64,000 nt of DNA from Planctomycetota bacterium (GTDB taxonomy: Bacteria > Planctomycetota > B15-G4), in the NCBI GenBank assembly GCA_021604805.1, contig BQJR01000002.1, positions 952,665 through 1,016,664 of the forward strand, in the 5' to 3' direction. The notes under the pieces are model-generated. The model worked only from the letters and a program-made list of their open reading frames with translations. It did not search any database and was not told the DNA's origin. Of this stretch, positions 16,493 through 24,848 are shown piece by piece; the stretch's first letter is position 1, and every line of letters begins with the position of its first letter. Made by a program: the position numbers and the translations under genes.

Positions 16493-17260
16493 ATGCGTAA
16501 GCCCTACATCGCCGCCAACTGGAAGATGAACCTCGACGCCGACGCCATCGACGAGTTCTGCGCGGAGCTCTCCGAGTTCCTGCTCGACTTCGATGCCGTG
16601 CGCGTCGGCGTGTTCCCGCCGTCGCTGTACTTGCCGCAAGTGGTGCGCGCACTCGCGGGCACCGGCGCTGTCGTCGGCGCGCAGAGCTGCCGTCCCGAAG
16701 CGAGCGGCGCGTTCACCGGCGAGATCGCCGCGCGCATGGTCGCCGACGTGGGCGCCAAGGCCACGCTCATCGGCCACAGTGAACGTCGCCAGATCTTCGG
16801 CGAGACCGACGCCGACGTGGTGGCACGTCGCGACGCCGCGCTCGCCGAGGGCCTCGACGTGATCCTGTGCGTGGGCGAAACACTCGAAGAGCGCGAAGCC
16901 GGCCGCACGAACGAAGTCGTGATCGGTCAGCTCGAAGCCGCGCTCGCCGACCTCACCCCCGACGTGGTGCGCGAGCGCGTCACGCTGGCTTACGAACCCG
17001 TCTGGGCCATCGGCACCGGCAAGACCGCCACGCCCGACCAAGCGCAGGAAGTGCACGCCAGCATTCGCGCGCGTCTCGCGGAAGGCCTCGGCGGCGAAGT
17101 CGCTTCGGCCACGATCATTCAATACGGCGGCAGCGTGAAGCCCGACAACGTGTCGGAACTCATGGCCTGTCCCGATGTGGACGGCGCCCTCGTAGGTGGC
17201 GCCTCCTTGCAACTCGAATCCTTCGTCGCCCTGCTCAGGGGCGGCCAACCTGGAGCCTGA
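16493..17260 (+). CDS. tpiA: Triosephosphate isomerase
   Basis: A 255-residue enzyme interconverting dihydroxyacetone phosphate and glyceraldehyde 3-phosphate in glycolysis. All catalytic residues are visible: Lys11 in YIAANWKMN, His95 in IGHSERRQIFGETD and Glu168 in AYEPVWAIGTGKTATPDQA; the phosphate-gripping YGGSVKPDN is near the C-terminus. Length is normal for the family. AAGGAG overlaps the aroF stop, only 2-3 nt before the ATG, so translation is probably coupled. secG follows after 2 bp, an arrangement (tpiA-secG) common in bacteria. Confidence 0.97.
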   Translation: MRKPYIAANWKMNLDADAIDEFCAELSEFLLDFDAVRVGVFPPSLYLPQVVRALAGTGAVVGAQSCRPEASGAFTGEIAARMVADVGAKATLIGHSERRQIFGETDADVVARRDAALAEGLDVILCVGETLEEREAGRTNEVVIGQLEAALADLTPDVVRERVTLAYEPVWAIGTGKTATPDQAQEVHASIRARLAEGLGGEVASATIIQYGGSVKPDNVSELMACPDVDGALVGGASLQLESFVALLRGGQPGA

Positions 17261-17262
17261 TC

Positions 17263-17613
17263 ATGGGCATCGTCGAAGGCATCCTCTGGGTCCTTTTCGT
17301 TCTGGCCTGCCTGCTGATCTCAGCGGTCATCCTGCTCCAAGAGGGCAAGGGTGGCGGCCTCGGTGACGCCTTCGGCGGCGCCGGCGCGCAGACCTTCGGT
17401 GTGAAGGCCGGCGGCATCACCAAGTTCACCGGCTACCTGGCCGTGGGCATCGTGGTGCTCGCCGTGGTCATCACGCAGATCCGTTCGAGCTCGTCGTCGG
17501 TGGCGGATTCGCTGTCCGACGGCACCGCGGGCGACGCAGGCCTCTCGGTGCCCGCCGGTGCCGAAGTCGGTGTCGAGACCGAGCCGGCGGTTCCCGCCGG
17601 CGACGACGGCTGA
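17263..17613 (+). CDS. secG: Preprotein translocase subunit SecG
   Basis: A 116-residue protein with the SecG pattern: a first transmembrane helix (GILWVLFVLACLLISAVILL), the cytoplasmic loop QEGKGGGLGDAFGGAGAQT and a second helix (TGYLAVGIVVLAVVITQI). A Gly/Ala/Ser/Glu-rich tail of about 40 residues extends beyond typical SecG. SecG assists SecYE in protein export across the inner membrane. GGAG lies 7 nt before the ATG, which is 2 bp after the tpiA stop. Confidence 0.93.
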   Translation: MGIVEGILWVLFVLACLLISAVILLQEGKGGGLGDAFGGAGAQTFGVKAGGITKFTGYLAVGIVVLAVVITQIRSSSSSVADSLSDGTAGDAGLSVPAGAEVGVETEPAVPAGDDG

Positions 17614-17634
17614 CTTCGGGAAGGCCGCCGCAGC

Positions 17635-18507
17635 TTGTCGACCTTGCACTCCATGACCGGTTTCGGCCGCGCGCAGCTCGAAGCGAGCGGCGTGCGCGTC
17701 TCCGTTGAGTTGCGCAGCGTGAACGCGCGCGGGCTGAGCCTGCGCTGTCGTCTGCCCGCCGAGTGGTCGGCTCAGGAAGCGCGCCTCGAGCGAGAGTTGC
17801 GCAAGCACCTCGCGCGCGGCAGCGTCGACCTCACGGCTCGCGTGGAGCGCGCGGGCCCGGCGCCCGCGCCGCGCATCGACCGCAACGTGCTCGCGCACTA
17901 CCGTCGCGAACTCGACAAGCTCGGCACGCCCGCCGTCGACGGCGGCAACCTGTTGCGCTTGCCCGGCGTGGTCAGCGTGAAGGAGCCCAAGCTCTCGAGC
18001 ACGCAGGTCGAGCGGCTGATGCTCGCGGCGTTGCGCGAGGCGCTGCAGGCCTTGCTCGACAGCCGTTCGCGCGAAGGGGCGCGGCTCGCGCGCGTGATGC
18101 GACGCGAACGCACGGTGCTCGCTCGTCAGCGCGTGGCCGTGTCACGTTCGGCGCCGCGTGTCGTGCGCCAGGCCCACGACAGCATGCGCCGTCGTCTCGA
18201 CCAGCTGCTCGGCGACGCGAAGGTGCCGAGTGACGACCCGACCCTGCTGCGCGAAGTCGCCGTGCTCGCCGACCGCAGCGACGTCACCGAAGAACTCGAT
18301 CGCCTCGCCAGCCACGAACAAGCCTTCGACGAGTTGCTCGCGCGCGAAGCCCCCGTGGGCCGCGAGCTCGACTTCCTGCTGCAAGAGATGGGGCGCGAGC
18401 TCAACACGCTGGGCAGCAAGTCGGGCGAAGTGTCGATCACGCAGCGCGTGATCGCGATGAAGAGCGCCGTGGACCGGCTGCGCGAACAGGCGGCGAACAT
18501 CCAATGA
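17635..18507 (+). CDS. YicC/YloC family endoribonuclease
   Basis: A 290-residue member of the YicC family, reported as an endoribonuclease in E. coli. The diagnostic N-terminus HSMTGFGRAQLEASG and SVELRSVNARGLSLRCRLP are present, as is the C-terminal signature GRELDFLLQEMGRELNTLGS followed by KSGEVSITQRVIAMKSAVDR. The TTG start at 17635 gives a short lead before MTGFGR, as in relatives; an ATG at 17653 is the alternative. Its stop overlaps the gmk start by 4 bp (ATGA), and the pairing yicC-gmk-rpoZ is widely conserved. Confidence 0.93.
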   Translation: MSTLHSMTGFGRAQLEASGVRVSVELRSVNARGLSLRCRLPAEWSAQEARLERELRKHLARGSVDLTARVERAGPAPAPRIDRNVLAHYRRELDKLGTPAVDGGNLLRLPGVVSVKEPKLSSTQVERLMLAALREALQALLDSRSREGARLARVMRRERTVLARQRVAVSRSAPRVVRQAHDSMRRRLDQLLGDAKVPSDDPTLLREVAVLADRSDVTEELDRLASHEQAFDELLAREAPVGRELDFLLQEMGRELNTLGSKSGEVSITQRVIAMKSAVDRLREQAANIQ

Positions 18508-19094
18508 GCACCGCGAAACCGCAAGCCGGCCAGCTGGTCGTGATCTCGGGCCCCAGCGGCTCGGGCAAGACGAGCATCATCGAGCGACTGCGCGCGCACC
18601 CGCGCGTGCAAGTGTCGGTGTCGGTCACCACGCGCAAGCCGCGCGCGGGAGAGGTCGACGGCGTGCACTACACCTTCGTCGACCGGGACACCTTCTTGGA
18701 GATGAATGCCGCGGGCCGTTTCGTGGAGACCAACGACGTGTTCGGCAACGGCACGCTCTACGGTTCCGACAGCCGCGAGCTGGCCGAGGCGCTGGCCGAA
18801 CCCGAGCGCGTGTACATCATGGAAGTCGACACGCTCGGCGCGCGCAACATCCGCAAGGCCGGTTACGAAGGCACCTACATCTTCATCGCGCCGCCCGACG
18901 CCGCCACGCTCGAGCAGCGTCTGCGCTCGCGCGGCACCGACAACAACACCGAGATCGAACGCCGCCTCGGTCGTGCCGCCGAAGAGCGCGCCATGGCCGA
19001 AGCCGACGGCACGCTCATCGTGACCAACGACACGATCGAGAACGCCGCGCGCAGGATCCTCGACACGCTGGGCCTGGACCCTGCCAACACCTGA
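18504..19094 (+). CDS. gmk: Guanylate kinase
   Basis: A 196-residue enzyme phosphorylating GMP to GDP. The P-loop LVVISGPSGSGKTSIIERL is at ~11-29. The GMP-binding segment is recognisable in VSVSVTTRKPRAGEVDGVHY, and FVETNDVFGNGTLYGS follows. Length is normal for bacterial guanylate kinase. Translation is coupled to yicC through an ATGA overlap, and rpoZ lies 70 bp downstream. Confidence 0.96.
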   Translation: MSTAKPQAGQLVVISGPSGSGKTSIIERLRAHPRVQVSVSVTTRKPRAGEVDGVHYTFVDRDTFLEMNAAGRFVETNDVFGNGTLYGSDSRELAEALAEPERVYIMEVDTLGARNIRKAGYEGTYIFIAPPDAATLEQRLRSRGTDNNTEIERRLGRAAEERAMAEADGTLIVTNDTIENAARRILDTLGLDPANT

Positions 19095-19164
19095 CACCGA
19101 CGCGACCTCCGCTCGCGAGGTCGACCGCACCGAACACACCGAACACCACAACGAGGTCACTCAA

Positions 19165-19602
19165 ATGGATCGCACCAAGGTCATGGAGCTCGCCGAGAAG
19201 TCCGGCGGACTGTTCCGACTCACTGTGCTGCTGCAGAAGCGCGTGCGCGAGCTGGTCAACGGCGCGCGTCCGCTCGTGGAGATCGACGACGACAACCCGA
19301 TCAACATCGCCATGCGCGAGATCGAGGAGGACGCCATCGAGCTCGTCGACCTCTCCGAGCAGGAGATCAAGGCGCTCGAGGCCGAGTCGCAGATGGCCAA
19401 TGAGGAGGCCGAGATCCTCGAGGCCTTGCGCACGCGCGTCACGAGCGGTGGCGCTGCCGAAGCTGCCGCTGCGCCCGCCGAACCCGCCAAGAAGGCCACG
19501 AAGGCTGAGCCGGCCGCCAAGGCCGAGAAGGCCGAGAAGGCCGAGAAGGCCGAGAAGGCCGAGCCGGTGACCAACAAAGACGACGCTGGCAGCGACGACT
19601 GA
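19165..19602 (+). CDS. rpoZ: RNA polymerase omega subunit, with Ala-Glu-Lys repeat tail
   Basis: A 145-residue protein following gmk, the conserved position for rpoZ. The N-terminal half (KSGGLFRLTVLLQKRVRELV, NGARPLV, NPINIAMREIEEDAIEL) fits the omega fold that helps RNA polymerase assembly. From ~95 onward the protein is low in complexity (Ala/Pro/Lys/Glu), with four perfect 9-bp units encoding AEK (19522-19557) and an acidic end. GAGG lies about 8 nt before the ATG. The call rests on moderate similarity plus gene order. Confidence 0.8.
   Translation: MDRTKVMELAEKSGGLFRLTVLLQKRVRELVNGARPLVEIDDDNPINIAMREIEEDAIELVDLSEQEIKALEAESQMANEEAEILEALRTRVTSGGAAEAAAAPAEPAKKATKAEPAAKAEKAEKAEKAEKAEPVTNKDDAGSDD
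19522..19557 (+). repeat. Four 9-bp tandem repeats within rpoZ
   Basis: GCCGAGAAG occurs four times in tandem without a mismatch, encoding Ala-Glu-Lys in the C-terminal tail. The unit length is a multiple of three, so gain or loss of units keeps the frame. Confidence 0.9.
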
Positions 19603-19604
19603 TC

Positions 19605-19646
19605 GAGCCTTTTCGCGGGCCCGGCGGCCGCCGGGTTCGCGGGCTC
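19605..19646. terminator. GC-rich hairpin between convergent genes
   Basis: A perfect 16-bp palindrome CCCGGCGGCCGCCGGG (19620-19635) is flanked by GAGCC (19605-19609) and GGCTC (19642-19646). It lies between the converging stops of rpoZ and the PilZ-like gene, so a bidirectional terminator is plausible. There is no U tract on either strand. Confidence 0.5.
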
Positions 19647-20703
19647 AGTCCTCGCCTACGGAGGCGGCGAAGGCCGCTTCGTGGGCGAAATCCGCGAGGG
19701 CGCGGCGCTCCTTGAGTCGCACGGCGCAGAAGCGCGTGCCGAGCACGCGTCGCGTTCCGTTGCCGTCGCGCACGGACACGACCTCGGCGAGCGGCAGTCC
19801 TTGCACGGCGCCGTCGGTGTCGGAGAGCACGACGTAGAAGCGTTCGCCGCTGTCGACATCGTGTTCCACGATGAGACGCGCGCCGTCGGGTGAGATGTCT
19901 TCGATGGTCGCGGCGCGACGTCGCTCCCAGGCGGGCAGCACGCGCAACGCTTCGGGGTCGAGGCGTTCGCCCGCTTGCAGGCGTCCGCGCAGCGAGTAGG
20001 TGCCGGCGGTGCAGGGCAGCAACCAGGCCGCGATGCGACAGGCCACGCGGCGCGCCTTGCGACGGTTGTGCGGTGCGCCCACGAGCTCGTGACTCACGAC
20101 CCACTCGCGGCAACCCGGCATCGGGCTGAGCAGCAGCGTGACTTCGAACTCGTCGCCGCCAGAGCCTTCGCGCTGGGCGAGCAGCTCGGTGCGGATCGAC
20201 CACGGACAGTCTCTCGGTGCGACGAGCGCGAGGTTGCTCTCGTCGACCTGCACGACCCAGGCGCGCACGCGTTCGGCGCCCACGCTGTCGGAGGCGCGCA
20301 GCAGCAGCGGCTCGAAGAGCACCGGCGCGCCGGGCACGGCCGTGGGGCGCAAGCCGAGTTCTTCGCACAGCAGCGCCGCGCGCAGCGCGAAGCGTTCGGC
20401 TTGTTCGCGTTTGCGACAGCTTCCGAGTTCCGCGGCGAGACGTTGGCGCATCAAGTCGGGTGCGTCGAGCAGCGCGCGCGCCGTCTCGACGCCTTCACCG
20501 CACAGCACCTGCGCGGCGAACTGCGCGCTCGGAACCGAGAGGCCGTGAGCCGCTCCGACCGCGCGCACCAAATGGCGTGAGCGGCCGCGTTTCGAGAGCG
20601 CGGCGAGGCCCGCAGCGCCGGCGATCACGGCACCCACCACGACCAGTTGGCTGGTCGCAGTAGCGATCCCCAGGGCTTGGGGAAAGAGATTGATGAGCGT
20701 CAT
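19645..20703 (-). CDS. PilZ-like domain membrane-associated protein
   Basis: A 352-residue protein. The N-terminus has one hydrophobic helix (LVVVGAVIAGAAGLAAL, ~20-36). The middle is of unknown fold. The C-terminal third resembles PilZ domains, which bind cyclic di-GMP: NRRKARRVACRIAAW looks like the RxxxR start, followed by AATIEDISPDGARLIVEHDV, matching the D/NxSxxG element, and VLGTRFCAV. It could link cyclic di-GMP to motility, secretion or the envelope. An in-frame GTG at 20715 with AAGGGA 5 nt upstream is a good alternative start. Diverges from ftsK with under 90 bp between starts. Confidence 0.65.
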   Translation of the reverse strand: MTLINLFPQALGIATATSQLVVVGAVIAGAAGLAALSKRGRSRHLVRAVGAAHGLSVPSAQFAAQVLCGEGVETARALLDAPDLMRQRLAAELGSCRKREQAERFALRAALLCEELGLRPTAVPGAPVLFEPLLLRASDSVGAERVRAWVVQVDESNLALVAPRDCPWSIRTELLAQREGSGGDEFEVTLLLSPMPGCREWVVSHELVGAPHNRRKARRVACRIAAWLLPCTAGTYSLRGRLQAGERLDPEALRVLPAWERRRAATIEDISPDGARLIVEHDVDSGERFYVVLSDTDGAVQGLPLAEVVSVRDGNGTRRVLGTRFCAVRLKERRALADFAHEAAFAASVGED

Positions 20704-20787
20704 TGTGGCGGCCACGATGGTCCCTTCTCGACCTGATGGGCTCATTGCTTGAGGCCCGTCCGTGGCCTCGCAGGCGCCGAAATCCAT

Positions 20788-23427
20788 ATGGCTCGTCCCA
20801 AATCCAGATCTCGCGGACGGAAGGCTTCCTCGGGAGGCTTTCCAGCGGTGCTGCGCGGGGTCTCGCAGAGCCTCGGGGGCCCCTGGCCGGATTCGATGCG
20901 TGAGGTCGCCTCCATCCTTTTGATGGCGGTCACGATCTTCGTGGGCCTGGCCTGCCTCAGCGCCGGCCGCGGCGACAATCTCTGCGGCCCGGCTGGCGAG
21001 GGTCTCGCGAACCTGCTGCTCGGCACCTTTGGTTACGCGAGCTGGCTGGCCGTGTTCTGCTTCGGGCTCTGGGCGGCCTTCTTGTTCCTGCGTCGCGAGC
21101 AGCACTCGGTGAGCGTGCGCGCCACGGGTCTGTTGCTCAGCATGGTCTCGCTGAGCGCGCTGCTCACGCACTTCCTCGGCGACGCGCCCGGCCGCTTCCC
21201 CGCCGGCGGCATGCTCGGTGAGTCGATCAACTACCACCTGCAGGTGAGCCTCGGTTTCGGCGTGGTCGGCACGCGCATCGCGCTGCTCGCCTTCACCGTG
21301 ATCACCGTGGGGCTGGCCACGGACATCGTGTACTACGCGGTGTTGGCCACGGGCCTGCAGCGCGCGGGAGAGCTCAAGACCAAGTTGCGCGACGCTGCCG
21401 TCACGCGCGGTGACAAGCCCGGCAAGTCGGGTAAGGCTGACAAGCCCGACAAGCGCAAGAACAAGCCGAAGCGTGGCGCCGGCAAGCGCGCCGCCGTCGT
21501 GGAGGACGAACTCGAAGACGAAGAGCTCGCCGACGACGAAGAGTGGGAAGACGAAGAAGAACTCGCCGCCGACGAAGGCGCTGACGCCGACGACGCTGAA
21601 GACGAAGAGTACGAGGACGACGACGTCGAGGACGGCGAAGAGCTCGAAGCCGACGACGAAACCGACGAACTCGCCGACGACGAAGAGTGGGAAGACGAGG
21701 TCGAGGAAGACGACGACAGCGTCGCCCCCGAAGACCTCGAAGAAGAAGACTGGGCCGAGGGCGAAGAAGAAGAACCCGAAGACGACGACGAAGCCTTCGA
21801 GGACGACATCTCCGGCGACTCCGAGCTCGAACGCGCCGCGCGCGCCGCGCCGATGGTGCGCCAGTCGGGCGAGGGCCAGCTCGACCTGGGGCTCGACCCC
21901 GACGGCCCGCGGCCAGTGCTCAACCGCGCCAAGGTCAGCGACTACGTCTTCCCGAGCGACGACCTCCTCGACGAGCAAGAAGCCGTCGACCAACGCGAAC
22001 TCGACGCGCTGCTCGCCGACAAGACCGAAGTGCTCGAGAGCACGCTCAAGTCCTTCAAGATCGAAGCGCGCGTCGTGGAGATCCAAAAGGGCCCCGTGAT
22101 CTCGATGTTCGAGATGGAGCTCGCGCCCGGCATCAAGGTCGAGAAGCTGCGCTCGCTCGAAGACGACCTCGCTATCGCGCTGCGCACGCGCACGGTGCGC
22201 ATCGTGGCGCCGATCCCCGGCAAGAACACGGTCGGCATCGAGGTGCCCAACCCGATCCGCGAGAACGTGCGCCTCAAAGCCTTGCTGCACGTGAAGGAGT
22301 TCGACGACGGCAAACAGAGCCTGCCGATCTTCCTCGGCCGCGACGCCGCGGGCCGCCCGATGGTCGTCGACCTGGCGAAGATGCCGCACTTGCTCGTGGC
22401 CGGCGCCACGGGCTCGGGTAAGTCCGTCTGCCTCAACACGATCATCTGTTCGTTCTTGTTCACGCGCACGCCCGAGCAGGTGAAGCTCGTGTTGCTCGAC
22501 CCGAAGATGGTCGAGATGTCGCAGTTCGAGAACGCGCCGCACCTCGCGTGCCCTGTCGTCAACGACATGAAGCGCGCGCCGGGCATCCTCGAGTGGGCGG
22601 TGAACAAGATGGAGGACCGCTACCGGCTGCTCTCGCGCGCCGGCGTGCGCAACATCCACTCGTTCAACAAGCTCGGCGAGGATCGTCTGCGCGAGAAGTT
22701 CGGCGAGATCGTCGACACCGAAGACTTCCCGCGCTTCTTGCCGTTCATCGTGATCGTGGTCGACGAGCTGGCCGACCTGATGATGGTGGCCGCGAAGGAT
22801 GTGGAGGCCTCGATCACGCGCTTGGCGGCCAAGAGTCGCGCCGTGGGCATTCACATCATCCTGGCCACGCAGCGTCCGTCGACCAACGTGATCACCGGTT
22901 TGATCAAGGCCAACCTGCCCACGCGCGTGGCCTTCATGGTGTCGAGCAAGATCGACTCGCGCGTGATCCTCGACGTGAACGGCGCCGAACAGTTGCTCGG
23001 TCAGGGCGACATGTTGTTCCTGCCGCCGAACAGCTCCAATGTCGTGCGCGGTCAGTGCACCTTCATGAGTGAAGACGAAGTGCGTCTCGTGATGGACGCC
23101 GTGCGCACCGACCAAGGCCCCGAGTACGAGAAGGAACTCGTGCAGCGCCGCGACGAGAACGCGCCCGACCCCAGCGATGTCGACGAGCTCTACGACCCCG
23201 CCGCGCGCTTCATCATCGGCACGCAACGCGGCAGCGCGTCACTGCTGCAGCGCAAGTTCGCCATCGGCTACACCCGCGCCAGCCGCCTGATCGACCTCAT
23301 GGCCGAAGAAGGCCTGCTCGGCGAATACAAGGGCAGCCAGGCGCGCGAAGTGCAGATGAGCCTGGAAGAGTGGGTGGGGCTCAACCCCGAGGCGCGCGAG
23401 TCGGAAGAAGAGGAACAGGCGTACTGA
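20788..23427 (+). CDS. ftsK: DNA translocase FtsK/SpoIIIE
   Basis: An 879-residue DNA pump for chromosome segregation at the division septum. The N-terminus has about four membrane helices (~38-60, 78-101, 111-131, 152-180). The linker (~195-345) is first Lys-rich, then very acidic (long Asp/Glu runs). The motor shows GATGSGKSVCLNTIICSF (P-loop ~539-546), VKLVLLDPKMVEMSQFE (Walker B) and IHIILATQRPSTNVITGLIK. The C-terminal gamma winged helix (LLQRKFAIGYTRASRLIDLM) reads KOPS-like DNA in relatives. The ATG at 20788 precedes the basic MARPKSRSRGRK; an ATG 13 codons earlier is possible. Confidence 0.95.
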   Translation: MARPKSRSRGRKASSGGFPAVLRGVSQSLGGPWPDSMREVASILLMAVTIFVGLACLSAGRGDNLCGPAGEGLANLLLGTFGYASWLAVFCFGLWAAFLFLRREQHSVSVRATGLLLSMVSLSALLTHFLGDAPGRFPAGGMLGESINYHLQVSLGFGVVGTRIALLAFTVITVGLATDIVYYAVLATGLQRAGELKTKLRDAAVTRGDKPGKSGKADKPDKRKNKPKRGAGKRAAVVEDELEDEELADDEEWEDEEELAADEGADADDAEDEEYEDDDVEDGEELEADDETDELADDEEWEDEVEEDDDSVAPEDLEEEDWAEGEEEEPEDDDEAFEDDISGDSELERAARAAPMVRQSGEGQLDLGLDPDGPRPVLNRAKVSDYVFPSDDLLDEQEAVDQRELDALLADKTEVLESTLKSFKIEARVVEIQKGPVISMFEMELAPGIKVEKLRSLEDDLAIALRTRTVRIVAPIPGKNTVGIEVPNPIRENVRLKALLHVKEFDDGKQSLPIFLGRDAAGRPMVVDLAKMPHLLVAGATGSGKSVCLNTIICSFLFTRTPEQVKLVLLDPKMVEMSQFENAPHLACPVVNDMKRAPGILEWAVNKMEDRYRLLSRAGVRNIHSFNKLGEDRLREKFGEIVDTEDFPRFLPFIVIVVDELADLMMVAAKDVEASITRLAAKSRAVGIHIILATQRPSTNVITGLIKANLPTRVAFMVSSKIDSRVILDVNGAEQLLGQGDMLFLPPNSSNVVRGQCTFMSEDEVRLVMDAVRTDQGPEYEKELVQRRDENAPDPSDVDELYDPAARFIIGTQRGSASLLQRKFAIGYTRASRLIDLMAEEGLLGEYKGSQAREVQMSLEEWVGLNPEARESEEEEQAY

Positions 23428-23609
23428 GCGGGCGGCGGCGCGCGGCGCCACGACACGCTGGTCGAGCCGATCCGGCGAGCCCCCTTGCGCGGCGATGGCG
23501 CGGCGCTCTGTTCTCCACGTCCGCCCACAAAGCTTGCGATTCTGGTTAGGATGGCCGCGCTCGCGAAGTGGGGGCGAGCGTTGAGAGAATCCGCAATGGG
23601 AGTCGAAGC

Positions 23610-24818
23610 ATGGTGAGCGTTCGTCGAGCTGTGGGTGTTTCCGTGTTGAGCGTGAGCCTGCTGGGTGGCGGATTGGAGGCGTGCCTCACGCAGCTGCTCT
23701 GCAACCTGTTCAACTGCGAGGAATCTGAATCCGCTGAAGGAGACGACCCGACCCTCACGGTGCTGATCGAACGCATCGACCTGAAGATCATGCCGCTCGG
23801 CGTCGACGACGACGAGAACCCCAAAGACGTCACGCTGAAGTCGCGCCGCAAGTTCAAACCGAGCAAGGGCAGCGACGCCGGCCTCGACCGACGCTTCCGC
23901 ATGCTGGGCAAGACCGACGAGTCGTCGGCGTGCCTCAGCGGCCACGTCGACTTCACGACACCCGCCAACGCGTCGATGCGCCTAGCCATCGACACGAGCA
24001 GTGGCTTGGTGGACGGCGAGTCGCTGGCCTTCCTCGAGCGTCGCGTCTCCGCACCGGAAGAAGGTGAACCCGGCGTCGTGCGCGTGGAGGCCGTGTGGAA
24101 CGAGGGCATCAACGGCCTCACCCTGCGCGCGCGCGTCGACGGGGATCTCATGGGCGACACGGCCGACTACGCCGACACCACTGAGGTCTTCGTGCAGATC
24201 GTCCACACAGGCGTGAACTCCTACACGGTGGCGGGCGATCTCTACAACTCCTTCGGCGACGGCACCTCGTTGATCAACGGCCTGCCCGCGCCCGCGGGCG
24301 GTCATCGCTTCGCGTTCGGCGTGGAGCAGCTCGGTAAGAAGGGGCGTTTCTGGTTCACCCAACTCGCGGTCGAGGTGAGCACCTCTTACCTCGGTGGGGC
24401 GGAAGCCGCGCTCGCTTACTTGGCCGGCGCGATGATCATCAACGTCGATCTCGCCGAGGTGTTCTTCGGCTTCCCGACCGCGCTCGCCACGAATGTCGAC
24501 GCGGCCCTCGGGCCCATCGCCTTCTCAGCGAGCGCACTCTTCTCGGAGCACATGGTCGCGATGGAGAAGGAGCTCTACGAGGAGAGCACCGACCTGAAGA
24601 AGCTGCACAAGATCGTCACGAAGGCGAACCAACGCGGTCTCGCTCTCGGCAAGAAGGCCGACGCCGCCGCGGCGAAGGGCGCGAAGGCCAAGGTGCTCAA
24701 AGGCTCCGTGAAGAAGCTCCGCGACGCGCTCGAAGCGCTGCTCGGCATCACGCACGGTTTCGACACGCTGAGCGCCAAGCGGCTCGGTTTGTCGGTGGAG
24801 CTCTACCTGACGGGGTGA
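23610..24818 (+). CDS. Unknown exported protein, probable lipoprotein
   Basis: A 402-residue protein not recognised by family. The start ATG at 23610 has GGGAG 7 nt upstream. The N-terminus (VRRAVGVSVLSVSLLGGGLEAC) looks like a signal peptide, with a possible lipobox LEAC. An acidic linker with few features follows, then a region predicted as beta-rich by eye (LTLRARVDGDL, TEVFVQIVHTGVNSYTVAGD), a hydrophobic stretch (GAEAALAYLAGAMIINVDLA) and a Lys/Ala-rich helical end. A TAGGAT (23547-23552) could be its -10. It lies alone between ftsK and the converging kinase gene; no function is proposed. Confidence 0.7.
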   Translation: MVSVRRAVGVSVLSVSLLGGGLEACLTQLLCNLFNCEESESAEGDDPTLTVLIERIDLKIMPLGVDDDENPKDVTLKSRRKFKPSKGSDAGLDRRFRMLGKTDESSACLSGHVDFTTPANASMRLAIDTSSGLVDGESLAFLERRVSAPEEGEPGVVRVEAVWNEGINGLTLRARVDGDLMGDTADYADTTEVFVQIVHTGVNSYTVAGDLYNSFGDGTSLINGLPAPAGGHRFAFGVEQLGKKGRFWFTQLAVEVSTSYLGGAEAALAYLAGAMIINVDLAEVFFGFPTALATNVDAALGPIAFSASALFSEHMVAMEKELYEESTDLKKLHKIVTKANQRGLALGKKADAAAAKGAKAKVLKGSVKKLRDALEALLGITHGFDTLSAKRLGLSVELYLTG

Positions 24819-24848
24819 GCGCCCTCGCGGTGCGCGACCCGGAGCCCG

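Noticed and set aside
20704..23226. Upstream continuation of the PilZ-like frame opposite ftsK
   Set aside because: The extra ~840 codons are the antisense of ftsK, including runs produced by its acidic linker; only the last ~352 residues look like a protein.
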